This document shows positions 1 to 8,573 of a stretch of DNA of 38,766 nt, one piece after another. The position numbers and the translations under genes are program-made. Each line of letters begins with the position of its first letter. Positions within the stretch are counted from its first letter, which is position 1. The stretch lies in IMG/VR virus record IMGVR_UViG_3300024951_000016, positions 1-38,766 of that record; one strand, given 5' to 3'. The DNA is from a virus. The notes under the pieces are model-generated. The model was not told the origin of the DNA, did no database searches, and saw nothing but the letters and a program-made list of their open reading frames with translations.

Positions 1-951
1 ATGCCCAAGGACTGGTCTGCGCAAATTTCCCACGTCAATTTCCGCTGCGGTGAGTGCCGCCGCGCGTTCGAGGGCGAGCCTGACCTGATCGAGGACGCTC
101 CGGACCAGGAGCACCACCCGTTCCGCTATTTCGCGCACTGCCCGCACTGCGGCGCAGAGCACCAGGCGCAGGCGAGCTGGGAGCGCGCGCTGTTGAAGGC
201 GCACCAGCATTCGACCGGGCCGAAGACGCCCCAGGGCATGGCGGCAGTCACTGCCAACCTGGAGGGGCACCCTACGCCGCATGAGGCGCTGCGCACCCGG
301 TTCAACGCCATGAAGCACGGTGCCGCGGCGCGCACGGCCAAGTACTTCCCGGCGAAGGCGGGCGGGTATTCGTTCTGCGAACGCTGCGATGTGGACCGCT
401 CCTGGTGCGCCCAGCAGCCGGCCTGCGTGAAGCAGACCGAGATCTTCATGCTGCACCACGCCGCGTTCGAGCAGCGCGACCCGAAGGTGTTGGCCGCCCA
501 GCACGCCGACATGCACGCGGCGCTGATGGCCACGCTGCAGATGTGCATTCAGGAGGTACTGGGCCTGGGCGTGCTCATCAAGGCGCCCAAAGTGGAGCTG
601 GACCGCGAGGGCAACCCCGTCACGCTGACCTACACGGCCGAGGACGGCAGCAAGCGCTACATCTACAACTACACCAGCAACCCGGCGTTCAAGCCTTTGA
701 CTGAGCTGATCTCGCGCCTGGGCCTGTCCATGGGCGACCTGGGCATGACGGTGAAGGCGGCCGACGACGACGAAGACAAGGCCCTGGGCCGCCTGCAGCT
801 CGATGCCGAGTCCAAGGAAACGCTGACCGCCTTCGGCCAGCGCATGCTGGAGGCCACCGAGAAAGCCCAGGCGCTGATCCAGCAGGCCACCAAGGCCACC
901 AAGGCGGATCCGGTACTGGTGGAGCACCAGGCCCGAGGGGGCGACAAGTGA
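1..951 (+). CDS. Putative terminase small subunit / packaging protein with two Cys clusters
   Basis: 316 aa. It lies directly upstream of the large terminase, where the small subunit that recognises phage DNA normally sits. Residues 73-107 carry a GPKTPQG ... RFNAMKHG signature like that of phage proteins encoded beside terminases. Two cysteine clusters could each bind zinc: C16-x2-C19 with C47-x2-C50, and C126-x2-C129 with C136 and C142. The C-terminal third (about 240-316) is charged and probably helical. The stop (TGA 949-951) overlaps the GTG of the next gene. The start is the first base of the window, so any ribosome binding site lies outside it; if the molecule is circular, GGAGG at 38751-38755 would serve. 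The role rests on position and the motif; there is no diagnostic small-terminase fold visible by eye. Confidence 0.6.
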   Translation: MPKDWSAQISHVNFRCGECRRAFEGEPDLIEDAPDQEHHPFRYFAHCPHCGAEHQAQASWERALLKAHQHSTGPKTPQGMAAVTANLEGHPTPHEALRTRFNAMKHGAAARTAKYFPAKAGGYSFCERCDVDRSWCAQQPACVKQTEIFMLHHAAFEQRDPKVLAAQHADMHAALMATLQMCIQEVLGLGVLIKAPKVELDREGNPVTLTYTAEDGSKRYIYNYTSNPAFKPLTELISRLGLSMGDLGMTVKAADDDEDKALGRLQLDAESKETLTAFGQRMLEATEKAQALIQQATKATKADPVLVEHQARGGDK

Positions 952-2630
952 GCCGCACCACCGCCGCCCAGCGGGCCAAGAGCAGCATCGTCGCCGAGCG
1001 CGAGATCATGCGCTTCGCGCTGCCGGACCCGGCTACCGGCATCCGGCCCCATGCCCTGTGGCACAAGCACGTGCACAACGTGGAGCTGGACCCTATCCAG
1101 ATCCTCAAGATGCAGGAGATGGACAAGCACCCGAACACGGTGGACTTCTCGTGCCGGCGCACGGGCAAGACGGCGGTAAAGGAGATGTACCACCTGGAGA
1201 TGCTGGCCACGACGCCGCACCAAGAGCTGGGCATCGTGGCGCCGCGCATGCAGCAGAGCCAGAACAACCTGAACTACCTGATCGACGGCATCCGGCGCAG
1301 CGAGCTGCTCACGGCCTTCATCGAGCACAAGCAGGGGCGCCCGCAGCTCAAGGACACGTCTTTCCAGTTCGTGAACCAGTCCAAGGGCAGCGCCTACGGG
1401 ATCATGAGCCAGATCGACGGCGACTCCATCACCATGGCGAGCCTGGAGGAAACCGACGACATGCCGCAGGACCGGCTGATGTCTCGCTTCCTGCCCATGC
1501 TGGGTGCGGCCCGGCGCCTGGGCGTGGACCGGAAAACCACCGAGTTCAAACCCTCCATCCGCATCAGCGGCGTGTACAAGGGCGCCGACGTGCTGCAGCG
1601 CCTGATCGACACGGGCGAATACCACACGCTGCCCCCGGTGGACGTGCACTTGGGCGTTGCCCTGGGCATGGTCGATGCCGAGTGGGCCAAAAGCATGCAG
1701 GTGCAGCTGCCTCCCGAGGAATACATCCGGCAGTTCCTGTGCCGGAACATCCGGGCGCGCAACTGGATCTGGGAGGAGCACCTGCGCCGCGCCAGCGCCC
1801 TGGGCCTGGAGGCCGGGCTGCAGCGCGCCGCACCGGTACCGGGCGAGCGATACCGGCGCCGAGGCCTGGTTTCCCTGGGCTACGACCACACCGGGCACGG
1901 CGAAGACCCCGCCGCCTCGAAAAGCGCCCTGGTGATCTGCGAGCAGCTCGGCAACTGGATCACCTTCCCCTACGTGCGCATGTGGCAGCCAGGCGTGGAT
2001 GACCGCGTGCTGGCGCGCGACCTGGTGGCAATCTGGGACTACTTCCGCCCGGACTACGGCATCGGCGACGCCTACGGCGTGGGCATGCTCACCGCGGTGA
2101 ACGATGAGCTGTTCCGCAAGGGGCTGACCCACGTCAACCGCGAGACGGTGGCCGATGGCCAGAGCACGGCCACGGCCTGGAGCGAATGGGCCTTCGCCCC
2201 CATGCGCTTCGAGGGGATGACCAAGCACATCATGGCCAGCGCCGTGCGCGAGGCGTTCCACCACAACCGCGCCGCCTTCCCCTACGTCGACACCATGGAC
2301 GAGCGCGAGCCCGAGGAGTGGCTGGCCTTCGTGCGCCAGCTCGGCAACATCAAGGCCGTGCCCACCCAGGCGAGCTACAGCAGCTTCCAGATGGTGGACC
2401 GCAAGACGGGCGACGACTTGTTCGATGCCGTCTGCGCCGCCGTGTACGCCCTGCTCACGCGCGGCCTGGCCGACGCCCCCACCGTCATCCAGAGCCGCAA
2501 GCAGACCCGCGACCAGCTCATGGGCATGGGCCACGGCGTTGCCGGGCTGTTGCAGCGCGCGGCGGCCGGCGCGTGCGCGTTCGGCCAGCGCTGGCTCCCA
2601 TCTACGGGCGGGCTGCTGCTGCCCGCCTGA
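948..2630 (+). CDS. terL: Terminase large subunit
   Basis: 560 aa, the usual size for a TerL. This is the ATPase-nuclease motor that pumps DNA into the prohead and cuts it. The Walker A-like loop is SCRRTGKT (residues 68-75) and Walker B is ITMASLEE (161-168). The C-terminal RNase H-like nuclease begins near SLGYDHTG (309-316, D313 a likely metal ligand), with further acidic residues at GIGDAYG (371-377) and near DDLFDAV (about 485-491). The start is GTG 948, overlapping the previous stop, which implies translational coupling. A start at a later ATG (1008) would still keep the whole ATPase. The next gene follows after 13 bases with its own ribosome site. Confidence 0.93.
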   Translation: MSRTTAAQRAKSSIVAEREIMRFALPDPATGIRPHALWHKHVHNVELDPIQILKMQEMDKHPNTVDFSCRRTGKTAVKEMYHLEMLATTPHQELGIVAPRMQQSQNNLNYLIDGIRRSELLTAFIEHKQGRPQLKDTSFQFVNQSKGSAYGIMSQIDGDSITMASLEETDDMPQDRLMSRFLPMLGAARRLGVDRKTTEFKPSIRISGVYKGADVLQRLIDTGEYHTLPPVDVHLGVALGMVDAEWAKSMQVQLPPEEYIRQFLCRNIRARNWIWEEHLRRASALGLEAGLQRAAPVPGERYRRRGLVSLGYDHTGHGEDPAASKSALVICEQLGNWITFPYVRMWQPGVDDRVLARDLVAIWDYFRPDYGIGDAYGVGMLTAVNDELFRKGLTHVNRETVADGQSTATAWSEWAFAPMRFEGMTKHIMASAVREAFHHNRAAFPYVDTMDEREPEEWLAFVRQLGNIKAVPTQASYSSFQMVDRKTGDDLFDAVCAAVYALLTRGLADAPTVIQSRKQTRDQLMGMGHGVAGLLQRAAAGACAFGQRWLPSTGGLLLPA

Positions 2631-2643
2631 AAGGACTTCCCCC

Positions 2644-4056
2644 ATGCTCAAACGCCTCTCATCCCTGCCTGCATCGGCCATGACCCGCCTGGCCACCATG
2701 TGGCGCGAGTTCTACCCCGCAGCCAACCACCTGCAGGGCGAAACCGGCGCACGCCTGGCGTCCGACCAGGCCATGGAACGCATGTACCGCACCATGTGGC
2801 TGGACACCGAGCGCCGCGCCATGGTGCAGACCGTCCGGGACATGGACCGGCGCGACGGCCGGGTTAAGGCCATCCACCGCAAACTGGCTGCCGATTGCGT
2901 CCGGGGCGGCCTGGTGCTGCAGGTGAGCGAGAAGGCCAGCAGCGAAACCCTCAAGCGCGAATGGCTGGCCATGAAGGGCCGCGTGCAGCTCGACATGGCC
3001 GAGAAGCTGCGAAGCGACGCGCGCGGTTTCGTGATGGAAGGCAACCTGCCGCTGCAGCTGGTGCTGAACGAGCGGCTGGAGGTGGTGGCCGGTATCCGCA
3101 TGCCCAGCGACACCATCCAGCCCATTACCGACTCGCGCGGCCGCTTCAAGAACCCCGCCCAGGCCTGGGAGCAGCGAGACGTGATGACCGGCACCACGCT
3201 GGCGAGCTGGCCCGCCTACCAGATGGCAGTGGCGCGGCTGGACCCCGACAACTTCGACGACCTGGGCAGCATGGGCCGCCCCTTCCTCGACGCCTGCGCC
3301 ACCGTGTGGCGCAAGCTGGTGATGACCGAGGAAGACCTGGTGCTGCGCCGCCGCATGCGCGCGCCGCTGCGCATGGCCCACGTGCTGGAGGGGGCTGATG
3401 ACACGACGCTGGAGAACTACCGCAAGCAGGTGGAAGGCGAGCAGGGCTCCATTACCACCGACTACTACCTCAACCGCAAGGGCAGCGTGACGCCCGTGCA
3501 AGGGGATGCCACCCTGGGCGACATTGGCGACGTGACACACCTGCTGGATTCGTTCTACGCCGGCAGCCCTGCCCCCAAGGGCCTGTTCGGTTACACGGAC
3601 GGCATGGCGCGCGACATCCTGGAAGACCTCAAGCGCAGCTACTACGACGAGGTGGACAGCCTGCAGGACAGCATGGCCGCCGCCTACGCTGTGGCCTTCC
3701 GCATCCACCTGCTGTTCAAGGGCATCGACCCCGGCACCGACGAATTCACGCTGCGCTACGCCCAGCGCCGCACCGAGACGCCGAACCAGGTGGCCGACCT
3801 GGCCCTGAAATACATGGCCCTGGGCCTGCCCGACGACATGGTGTTCGCGGATATGGGGCTGGACCCCGACCAAGTGCGCGCCAAGCGCATCGAGCAGGCC
3901 CAGCGCAACGACCCGTACCCACCGGCCGCCCAGGGTGCTGGCCGAGGGCAGGGCGGCATGCCGCGCGTGAGCGTGACACCGGGCAACGCGCCCAAGGGCG
4001 AGAGCTCCACGGCGGTGAGCCAGGCCGGGGGCAACCAAGGAAAGGGCCGAGCATGA
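2644..4056 (+). CDS. Portal protein (Mu gp29-like)
   Basis: 470 aa. It would form the dodecameric ring at the packaging vertex through which DNA passes. The ATG at 2644 is chosen because AAAGGA lies a few bases upstream; the open frame runs further upstream but overlaps terL. The N-terminal half shows the portal pattern of a charged helical region, then SEKASSETLKREW and a wing-like segment with FVMEGNLPLQLVL. Around residues 250-330 comes a long charged segment like the clip and stem helices of Mu-family portals. The C-terminus (from about 425) is a low-complexity Gly/Pro/Ser tail. Position between terL and a Mu F-like minor head protein supports a Mu gp29-type (DUF935-like) portal. The stop overlaps the next start (ATGA, 4053). 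Confidence 0.85.
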   Translation: MLKRLSSLPASAMTRLATMWREFYPAANHLQGETGARLASDQAMERMYRTMWLDTERRAMVQTVRDMDRRDGRVKAIHRKLAADCVRGGLVLQVSEKASSETLKREWLAMKGRVQLDMAEKLRSDARGFVMEGNLPLQLVLNERLEVVAGIRMPSDTIQPITDSRGRFKNPAQAWEQRDVMTGTTLASWPAYQMAVARLDPDNFDDLGSMGRPFLDACATVWRKLVMTEEDLVLRRRMRAPLRMAHVLEGADDTTLENYRKQVEGEQGSITTDYYLNRKGSVTPVQGDATLGDIGDVTHLLDSFYAGSPAPKGLFGYTDGMARDILEDLKRSYYDEVDSLQDSMAAAYAVAFRIHLLFKGIDPGTDEFTLRYAQRRTETPNQVADLALKYMALGLPDDMVFADMGLDPDQVRAKRIEQAQRNDPYPPAAQGAGRGQGGMPRVSVTPGNAPKGESSTAVSQAGGNQGKGRA

Positions 4057-4265
4057 AAGTCGAAATCGAAGTGGGCAAGACCGTCCACAACCAACCTCTC
4101 AAACTGGTTGCCGCCCGCGCAAAGCCGGGCGAACCCTGGCAGTTTGGACTGTTCAAGGAGGCGGTGGATCAGCGCGACGAATCGGATGCGATTTGCGGCC
4201 TCTCCATGGAGGTGCTGGAAGCCATCGGCAGGGCCGTCGCCACGGTGAAGGGGATCGACGGGTGA
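4053..4265 (+). CDS. Small conserved-context head-module protein
   Basis: 70 aa, not recognised. The start overlaps the portal stop by four bases (ATGA) and its own stop overlaps the GTG of the F-like gene, so it is embedded in the head operon by coupling. It is soluble and slightly acidic, with no membrane segment. A helical C-terminal half (LSMEVLEAIGRAVATVKG) follows a beta-rich start (MKVEIEVGKTV). A minor head or chaperone role is possible from position alone. Confidence 0.6.
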   Translation: MKVEIEVGKTVHNQPLKLVAARAKPGEPWQFGLFKEAVDQRDESDAICGLSMEVLEAIGRAVATVKGIDG

Positions 4266-5368
4266 ACCAAGCCGCCGCCATCCGCCGCGCGAGCCGTCAG
4301 GCCCGCCATGCCATGCAGGAACTCGATCGCCGCGGCATCGAGGACTTGCTGGTGCTCTACGGCCGGGCGGCGGAGGAGGTGCGCCAGCGCATCGCGGCGG
4401 CGGTGGACGGCGGCGACGAGGTTCCGGAGCACCGCCTGCGCGAGCTGCTGCGCCAGATTGACGCCGTGGTCGACAGCCTGCGCGAAGCGCGCGACGCGCT
4501 CATCTTCTCGAACATCGATGCCGCCGCCGCGCTGGGCGTGCGCCCCTACACCGCCCAGGGTGTGGGCGCGGTGGGCGGCAGCACGGCCGCGATCGACAGC
4601 AGCGCCGCCATGCGCGTGCACCAGGCGGCCGTGCGCTTCGTGCGCGAGTTCACCCTGGCGGACGGGCTCACGCTGTCCGACCGGCTCTGGCGCCTGGACC
4701 AGGGCGCCAAGGAGGTGCTGCAGCGCGCCATCGGCCAGGCCGTGGTGATGGGCAAGAGCGCCGCGCGTGCCGCGCAGGACTTCATGCTTCGCGGGGAACG
4801 GGTGCCCGGTGACCTGGCCGCGCGCATCGCCGCGGGCCGCGCTGGCGCCCTGGCGCAGGCCGCCGACACGCTGACCGACCGCAGCACCGGCCTTTTCGCC
4901 CAGGTGGAGCGGGTGTTCCGCACCGAGATCAACCGCGCCCACGGCGAGGCCTACATGGCCGCAGGGGAGGGCACGCCCGGCTTCGCGGGCTGGCGCTTCC
5001 TGCTGTCGCCCGCGCACCCGCGCCCCGACATTTGCGACCTGCTGGCCGCGCAGAACCTGCACGGCCTGGGGCAAGGCGTGTACCCCGACCGCGCGCGCTG
5101 TCCCTGGCCAGCGCACCCCAACACGCTCAGCTTCGTGGTGATGGTGTTCGCCGACGAGGTGACCGACGCCACCCGCGCCGCGCAGGAAACCGAGCTGCAG
5201 GCCCTGGCCCGCCTGGCGCCCGAGGTGCGGGACGGCGCCCTGGGCAAGACCAAGGCGGCCTACTTCGACCAGGGCCTGCTGCGCAAGGGCATGATCCGCG
5301 CGCCGCTGCGTGCGGTTGATGCCCGTTTAAGCCGCCAGCGCTTGCGGAACAAGGGCGAGCAGCTATGA
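4262..5368 (+). CDS. Minor head protein, Mu gpF / SPP1 gp7 family
   Basis: 368 aa. Proteins of this family sit inside the prohead beside the portal. The conserved region is in the C-terminal half: FRTEINRAHGEAYMAA, then HPRPDICDLLAAQ and a CPWPAHPNT stretch, which together resemble the Cys/His/Pro-rich signature of Mu F and SPP1 gp7 proteins. The N-terminal 130 residues are helical and Arg/Ala-rich. GTG 4262 is chosen because AAGGGG lies 8 bases upstream and the codon overlaps the preceding TGA. An upstream start at 4193 would lie inside the previous gene. The stop overlaps the next ATG (ATGA, 5365). Confidence 0.85.
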   Translation: MNQAAAIRRASRQARHAMQELDRRGIEDLLVLYGRAAEEVRQRIAAAVDGGDEVPEHRLRELLRQIDAVVDSLREARDALIFSNIDAAAALGVRPYTAQGVGAVGGSTAAIDSSAAMRVHQAAVRFVREFTLADGLTLSDRLWRLDQGAKEVLQRAIGQAVVMGKSAARAAQDFMLRGERVPGDLAARIAAGRAGALAQAADTLTDRSTGLFAQVERVFRTEINRAHGEAYMAAGEGTPGFAGWRFLLSPAHPRPDICDLLAAQNLHGLGQGVYPDRARCPWPAHPNTLSFVVMVFADEVTDATRAAQETELQALARLAPEVRDGALGKTKAAYFDQGLLRKGMIRAPLRAVDARLSRQRLRNKGEQL

Positions 5369-5706
5369 ATTTTGATCAACTCTTGGAGCAGTACAAGGCC
5401 AACCCGCGCCGCGAAAGCGCCGCGCTGCTGCTGAACGACGGGGTGCTGCTCAAGTACTGCGTGGTGTTCAAGCAGGTGCGCCCGCGCCGCGTTCACGACT
5501 GGCCCGAGGAAAACACCTGGCCCGCGCTGTGGGCCTGCGTGGAAGTGGACGTGGCCGCCATCGCCACGCTGGCCGACGACGTGCCCGCTGTGGCGCTGCG
5601 AAATATCGAGCGCATCAAGGGGCTGCGGCTGGTTTACCCGGATGGGACGATCCTGCAGGAAGTTGAGCGCCTTCTGGAGAAGCGGATCAACGAGGCACTC
5701 AAGTAG
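5365..5706 (+). CDS. Hypothetical head-module protein
   Basis: 113 aa, not recognised. It is coupled to the F-like gene by an ATGA overlap. There is no signal peptide, membrane segment or Cys motif. The middle contains VRPRRVHDWPEENTWP and the end is a charged helix (LQEVERLLEKRINEALK). It closes the first head operon; a non-coding gap of about 160 bp follows. A virion or assembly role can be inferred only from position. Confidence 0.6.
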   Translation: MNFDQLLEQYKANPRRESAALLLNDGVLLKYCVVFKQVRPRRVHDWPEENTWPALWACVEVDVAAIATLADDVPAVALRNIERIKGLRLVYPDGTILQEVERLLEKRINEALK

Positions 5707-5869
5707 CCGCGATGCGCGATGGCGGGCGTGCAATGCTCCCGCAAATCGCTCCTGTTTCCGTAGCTGCCAGCGCTTGCTGCATAAGCGCTGCAGCGACATT
5801 TTGCCCCCTTTTTTTGTCGTCGTAGCCCGCCGATGATCCCCACCGTGGACGAATCCGCGAGGGGGGATC
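5707..5869. other. Intergenic region with palindrome upstream of the capsid gene
   Basis: This 163-bp gap interrupts an otherwise gapless structural operon. It is richer in T than its surroundings and contains the palindrome at 5763-5794, a following T-tract (5809-5815), and a purine-rich ribosome site (GAGGGGGG) just before ATG 5870. A promoter or partial terminator before the capsid gene is plausible. I see no clear -35/-10 pair. Confidence 0.5.
5763..5794. repeat. Palindrome resembling Comamonadaceae intergenic repeats
   Basis: Left arm GCTGCCAGCGCTT (5763-5775) pairs with right arm AAGCGCTGCAGC (5783-5794) across a 7-base loop, with one bulged base. The core AGCGCTT-N7-AAGCGCT preceded by TAGCTGC looks like the dispersed intergenic palindromes I know from Acidovorax and Comamonas genomes. 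The resemblance is from memory and is not searched. It could also act as a hairpin terminator, since CCCCCTTTTTTTG follows at 5804-5816. Confidence 0.55.
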
Positions 5870-8533
5870 ATGAAGCGTACTTTGATTGCGTTGGCAGCCG
5901 TGGCCGTGTCGGCCTGGAGCGCTGCCGTCGCCGTGCCGCAGGGCCGGCACATTCGGCTGGGAGAGTCTGAGGGCACACCGGGACGGGTGCGCTTTCTCTC
6001 GCAGTCCATCACCCTGGCTGACGGCCAGAAAACCTCCTGGATCACGCTCACGCGGACGGGCCGTTTCAACGACCCCCGCTATGGAGATTTCGAGATCACC
6101 CACGCCATGCTGGCGCAGATGGTGGCGAACTTTGATGACCGCGTGCTGGGGCAGGACGTGTTCATCGACGTGGCCCACAAGCCCGACAACGGCGCCGCCG
6201 CCAAGGTGCTGCGCCTGTCGGTGGAGGGCGACCGCCTGCGCGCGCTGGTGGAGTGGACGCCCTACGGCGTCCGGTCCGTGAAGGAAATGGGCTTCGCCTA
6301 CCTCTCGGCCGAATACCACGAGGCGTGGCAGGACAACGAACACAGGAAGCAGCACGGCTGCGTGCTGCTGGGCGCGGGCCTCACCAACCGCCCTGTCGTC
6401 AAGGGCCTGGATTTCGTGGACCCCAAGCAGCTTTCCCAAGACGACGATGACCACGACGCTCCGGCGCGCGTGGCCGTATCCCATCAACTTCTGCGTGAAC
6501 TGAAGGAGCAGAGCGTGAACTACATCGAACAACTCAAGGCCCACTACAAGACGCTGGGCATCCCCGAATCCGTCATCACCAAGCTGCTGGCCGAGGCCAA
6601 GAAGCAGCTCGACGCCGCAGGCAGCGACGACGCCAAGTGCCTGGCGCTGGTCACCACCTGGAAGGCGACGGGCGACGCCCTGGCGCCCGAGCTTAAGGCG
6701 CTGGCCGAGCGCGGCGGCGACGCAGGCGGCATCTCCATCACCCTGGCACAGCCCGCCGTTGACGTTGACGCCGCCGTGAAGAAGGCCCTGGCCGAAGCGG
6801 TCACCGCAAACGCCGCCGTTGGCAAGAAGCTGAGCGAGAAGGTCACGCTGCTGTCCGCCACCATCAAGGCCGACATACCCGATCTGGACGATGCCGGCGT
6901 GAAGGCGCTGGCTGACGCCGCTGCGCCATTGGTCACCGCCGACAGCTCCGACGAGCAGGTCAAGGCCCTGGCCGGCATGCAGGTGTCGCACGCCAAGCAG
7001 CTGTCCGCCCAGGCCAAGCTGCAGGGCATGGGCTTTGTGCACATCGCGGGGGATGCGCGCATCACCGTGGATAGCAGCAACTCCATCAAGAGCCTGCAGG
7101 CCACCATTGACAAGCGCCTGGGCCTGGACGGCATGGCCGATTCCCGCCGCTTCGAGAAGACGGGCGGCATTCTGCTGGCGGAGAACAAGAAGTTCGCCGA
7201 GAAGGCGCTGGCCCAGTTCGACGCCCTGCACGGCCACCGCCTGGACGCCGAGCACAAGGCCCTGGCCGCCGGCACGGGCAGCGTCAGCGACGTGAAGGTG
7301 CCTGCCGTGGTGGAGCGCACGGTGATCCGCGAGGCGCTGTACCAGCTCACCAGCCTGAACGTGGTCAACGTGGGCACGGCACCCTTCGCCGAGGCGCTGT
7401 CCATCCCCTACAGCTACCGCGACAACAGCGCCGCGGGCGTGGGCGCGCTGCGCCGCTACGAGGGCCAGGGCATCCGCCGCGCTGGCGTGATCCAGACCGC
7501 CGAAGAGGCCCGCCCCCTGCCGCAGAAGCTCGCGTTCCTGATCTCCAGCGAACTGCAGCTGCTCATGGGCGCTTCGGCCATTGACTACGACCCCATCGCC
7601 GAGAACGTGCGCAACATCATCCGCATCGTGGGCGAGGACACCGAGGCGCTGAACTACAACGAACTGGTGTTCTCCGCCGACGAGGCGGGCGCCGTGGCGT
7701 TCAACGAAACGCTCACCGCGCAGTGCAATGGCACCAACTCGGTGTTCGTGTGCTCCAAGTTCCCGGTGGTCCGCCCGCGCAAGGTGTTCAACCTGCGCGG
7801 CGAGCAGGTGGGCGCCACGGCCAACGCCCTGGTTTGGACGTATGACGGTGCGGCGCGTTCGGAATATGCCCTGCCTGCCGATGGCTCCGCCCTGGCGGCG
7901 GGCATCTACTACGTGATGGACTGGAACCTGGGCGAGATGCGCCTGGTGGACCAGGATGGCGCGGTGGTGACCCCTGCCAACGGCAAGGTGCTGACCGTTG
8001 CGGGCTACTACTCCACCAACGTCGTGAAGTGGGATTCCGACGCCGTGGGCGGCGAATCCATCGGCCAGCGCTACGACCGCCTTCTGACCGTGCTGGGCGG
8101 CCGCAAGGTGGTGATCGAGAACGATCGCTACTACACCGCCAACCTGGTGCTGATGAGCGGCGCGCTGGACAACGCCATCACCCAGGCCGAGAGCTTCAAG
8201 GCCGCCAGCTCGCGCGTAGCCACGGGCTTGGCCGCTGACGGCAGCCTGGGCCTGACCAAGAACATGCCCACCTTCAACCCCACGGCGCCGGGCCTGGTGC
8301 TGGGCGACACCCGCATCCTGGTAGGCGAGCGCGGCAACACGCGCTTCCGCATGGTCAAGCCCTTTGCCATGAACCCGCTGGAGCAGGCGCGCAACGGCAA
8401 CGGCCTGTTCACCGACCAGCGCGAGGGCTTCGGCACGCAGTTCGTGGTGAGCCACACGCCCACCCAGCTCAAGAACGCGCTCACCTCGGTGATCGTCCAC
8501 AGCGCCGCCGGGCGCGTGGCGCGCGCCGCCTGA
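5870..8533 (+). CDS. Protease-scaffold-major capsid polyprotein
   Basis: 887 aa. The N-terminal part (about 30-190) resembles the Mu gpI-type prohead protease, with FIDVAHKPDNGAAAKV (D100, H103), VEWTPYG, a YLSAEY segment (S146) and GLTNRPV. Residues about 216-470 are helical and Lys/Ala/Asp-rich like a scaffold (Mu gpZ-like). From about 485 to the end it has capsid character: SIPYSYRDNSAA, KVVIENDRYYTANLVL and a C-terminal FRMVKPFAMNP. In Mu these functions lie in separate genes, I/Z and T. The first 22 residues look like a signal peptide (MKR then LIALAAVAVSAWSAAVA), odd for a cytoplasmic head protein. An internal GTG at 6515 with a strong ribosome site could give scaffold-capsid alone. A GC hairpin follows the stop. 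Confidence 0.82.
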   Translation: MKRTLIALAAVAVSAWSAAVAVPQGRHIRLGESEGTPGRVRFLSQSITLADGQKTSWITLTRTGRFNDPRYGDFEITHAMLAQMVANFDDRVLGQDVFIDVAHKPDNGAAAKVLRLSVEGDRLRALVEWTPYGVRSVKEMGFAYLSAEYHEAWQDNEHRKQHGCVLLGAGLTNRPVVKGLDFVDPKQLSQDDDDHDAPARVAVSHQLLRELKEQSVNYIEQLKAHYKTLGIPESVITKLLAEAKKQLDAAGSDDAKCLALVTTWKATGDALAPELKALAERGGDAGGISITLAQPAVDVDAAVKKALAEAVTANAAVGKKLSEKVTLLSATIKADIPDLDDAGVKALADAAAPLVTADSSDEQVKALAGMQVSHAKQLSAQAKLQGMGFVHIAGDARITVDSSNSIKSLQATIDKRLGLDGMADSRRFEKTGGILLAENKKFAEKALAQFDALHGHRLDAEHKALAAGTGSVSDVKVPAVVERTVIREALYQLTSLNVVNVGTAPFAEALSIPYSYRDNSAAGVGALRRYEGQGIRRAGVIQTAEEARPLPQKLAFLISSELQLLMGASAIDYDPIAENVRNIIRIVGEDTEALNYNELVFSADEAGAVAFNETLTAQCNGTNSVFVCSKFPVVRPRKVFNLRGEQVGATANALVWTYDGAARSEYALPADGSALAAGIYYVMDWNLGEMRLVDQDGAVVTPANGKVLTVAGYYSTNVVKWDSDAVGGESIGQRYDRLLTVLGGRKVVIENDRYYTANLVLMSGALDNAITQAESFKAASSRVATGLAADGSLGLTKNMPTFNPTAPGLVLGDTRILVGERGNTRFRMVKPFAMNPLEQARNGNGLFTDQREGFGTQFVVSHTPTQLKNALTSVIVHSAAGRVARAA
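6503..6517 (+). promoter_or_regulatory. Internal ribosome site and GTG start for a scaffold-capsid product
   Basis: AAGGAG at 6503-6508 lies 6 bases before an in-frame GTG at 6515-6517 (codon 216 of the polyprotein). Translation from here would give a 672-aa product starting MNYIEQLKAHYK, exactly at the boundary between protease and scaffold-like parts. Mu makes its scaffold Z from an internal start within protease gene I, so the arrangement has a precedent. A weaker second candidate is GGAG followed by GTG at 7322 (codon 485), which would give capsid alone. Confidence 0.55.
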
Positions 8534-8540
8534 TGGCCTG

Positions 8541-8562
8541 GCCCCCGGCCCACGCCGGGGGC
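8541..8562 (+). other. Strong GC hairpin after the capsid gene
   Basis: A perfect 9-bp stem, GCCCCCGGC (8541-8549) with GCCGGGGGC (8554-8562), encloses the loop CCAC. It lies 8 bases after the capsid stop and just before the AGGAG of the next gene. No T-tract follows, so it is not a classical intrinsic terminator. It may protect the 3' end of an abundant capsid message or lower downstream expression. Confidence 0.6.
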
Positions 8563-8573
8563 AGGAGCACACC

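Noticed and set aside
669-2699. Long open frame on the minus strand opposite terL
   Set aside because: High-GC antisense shadow: His/Ala/Gly/Arg-rich sequence without domains, opposite a clear terminase.
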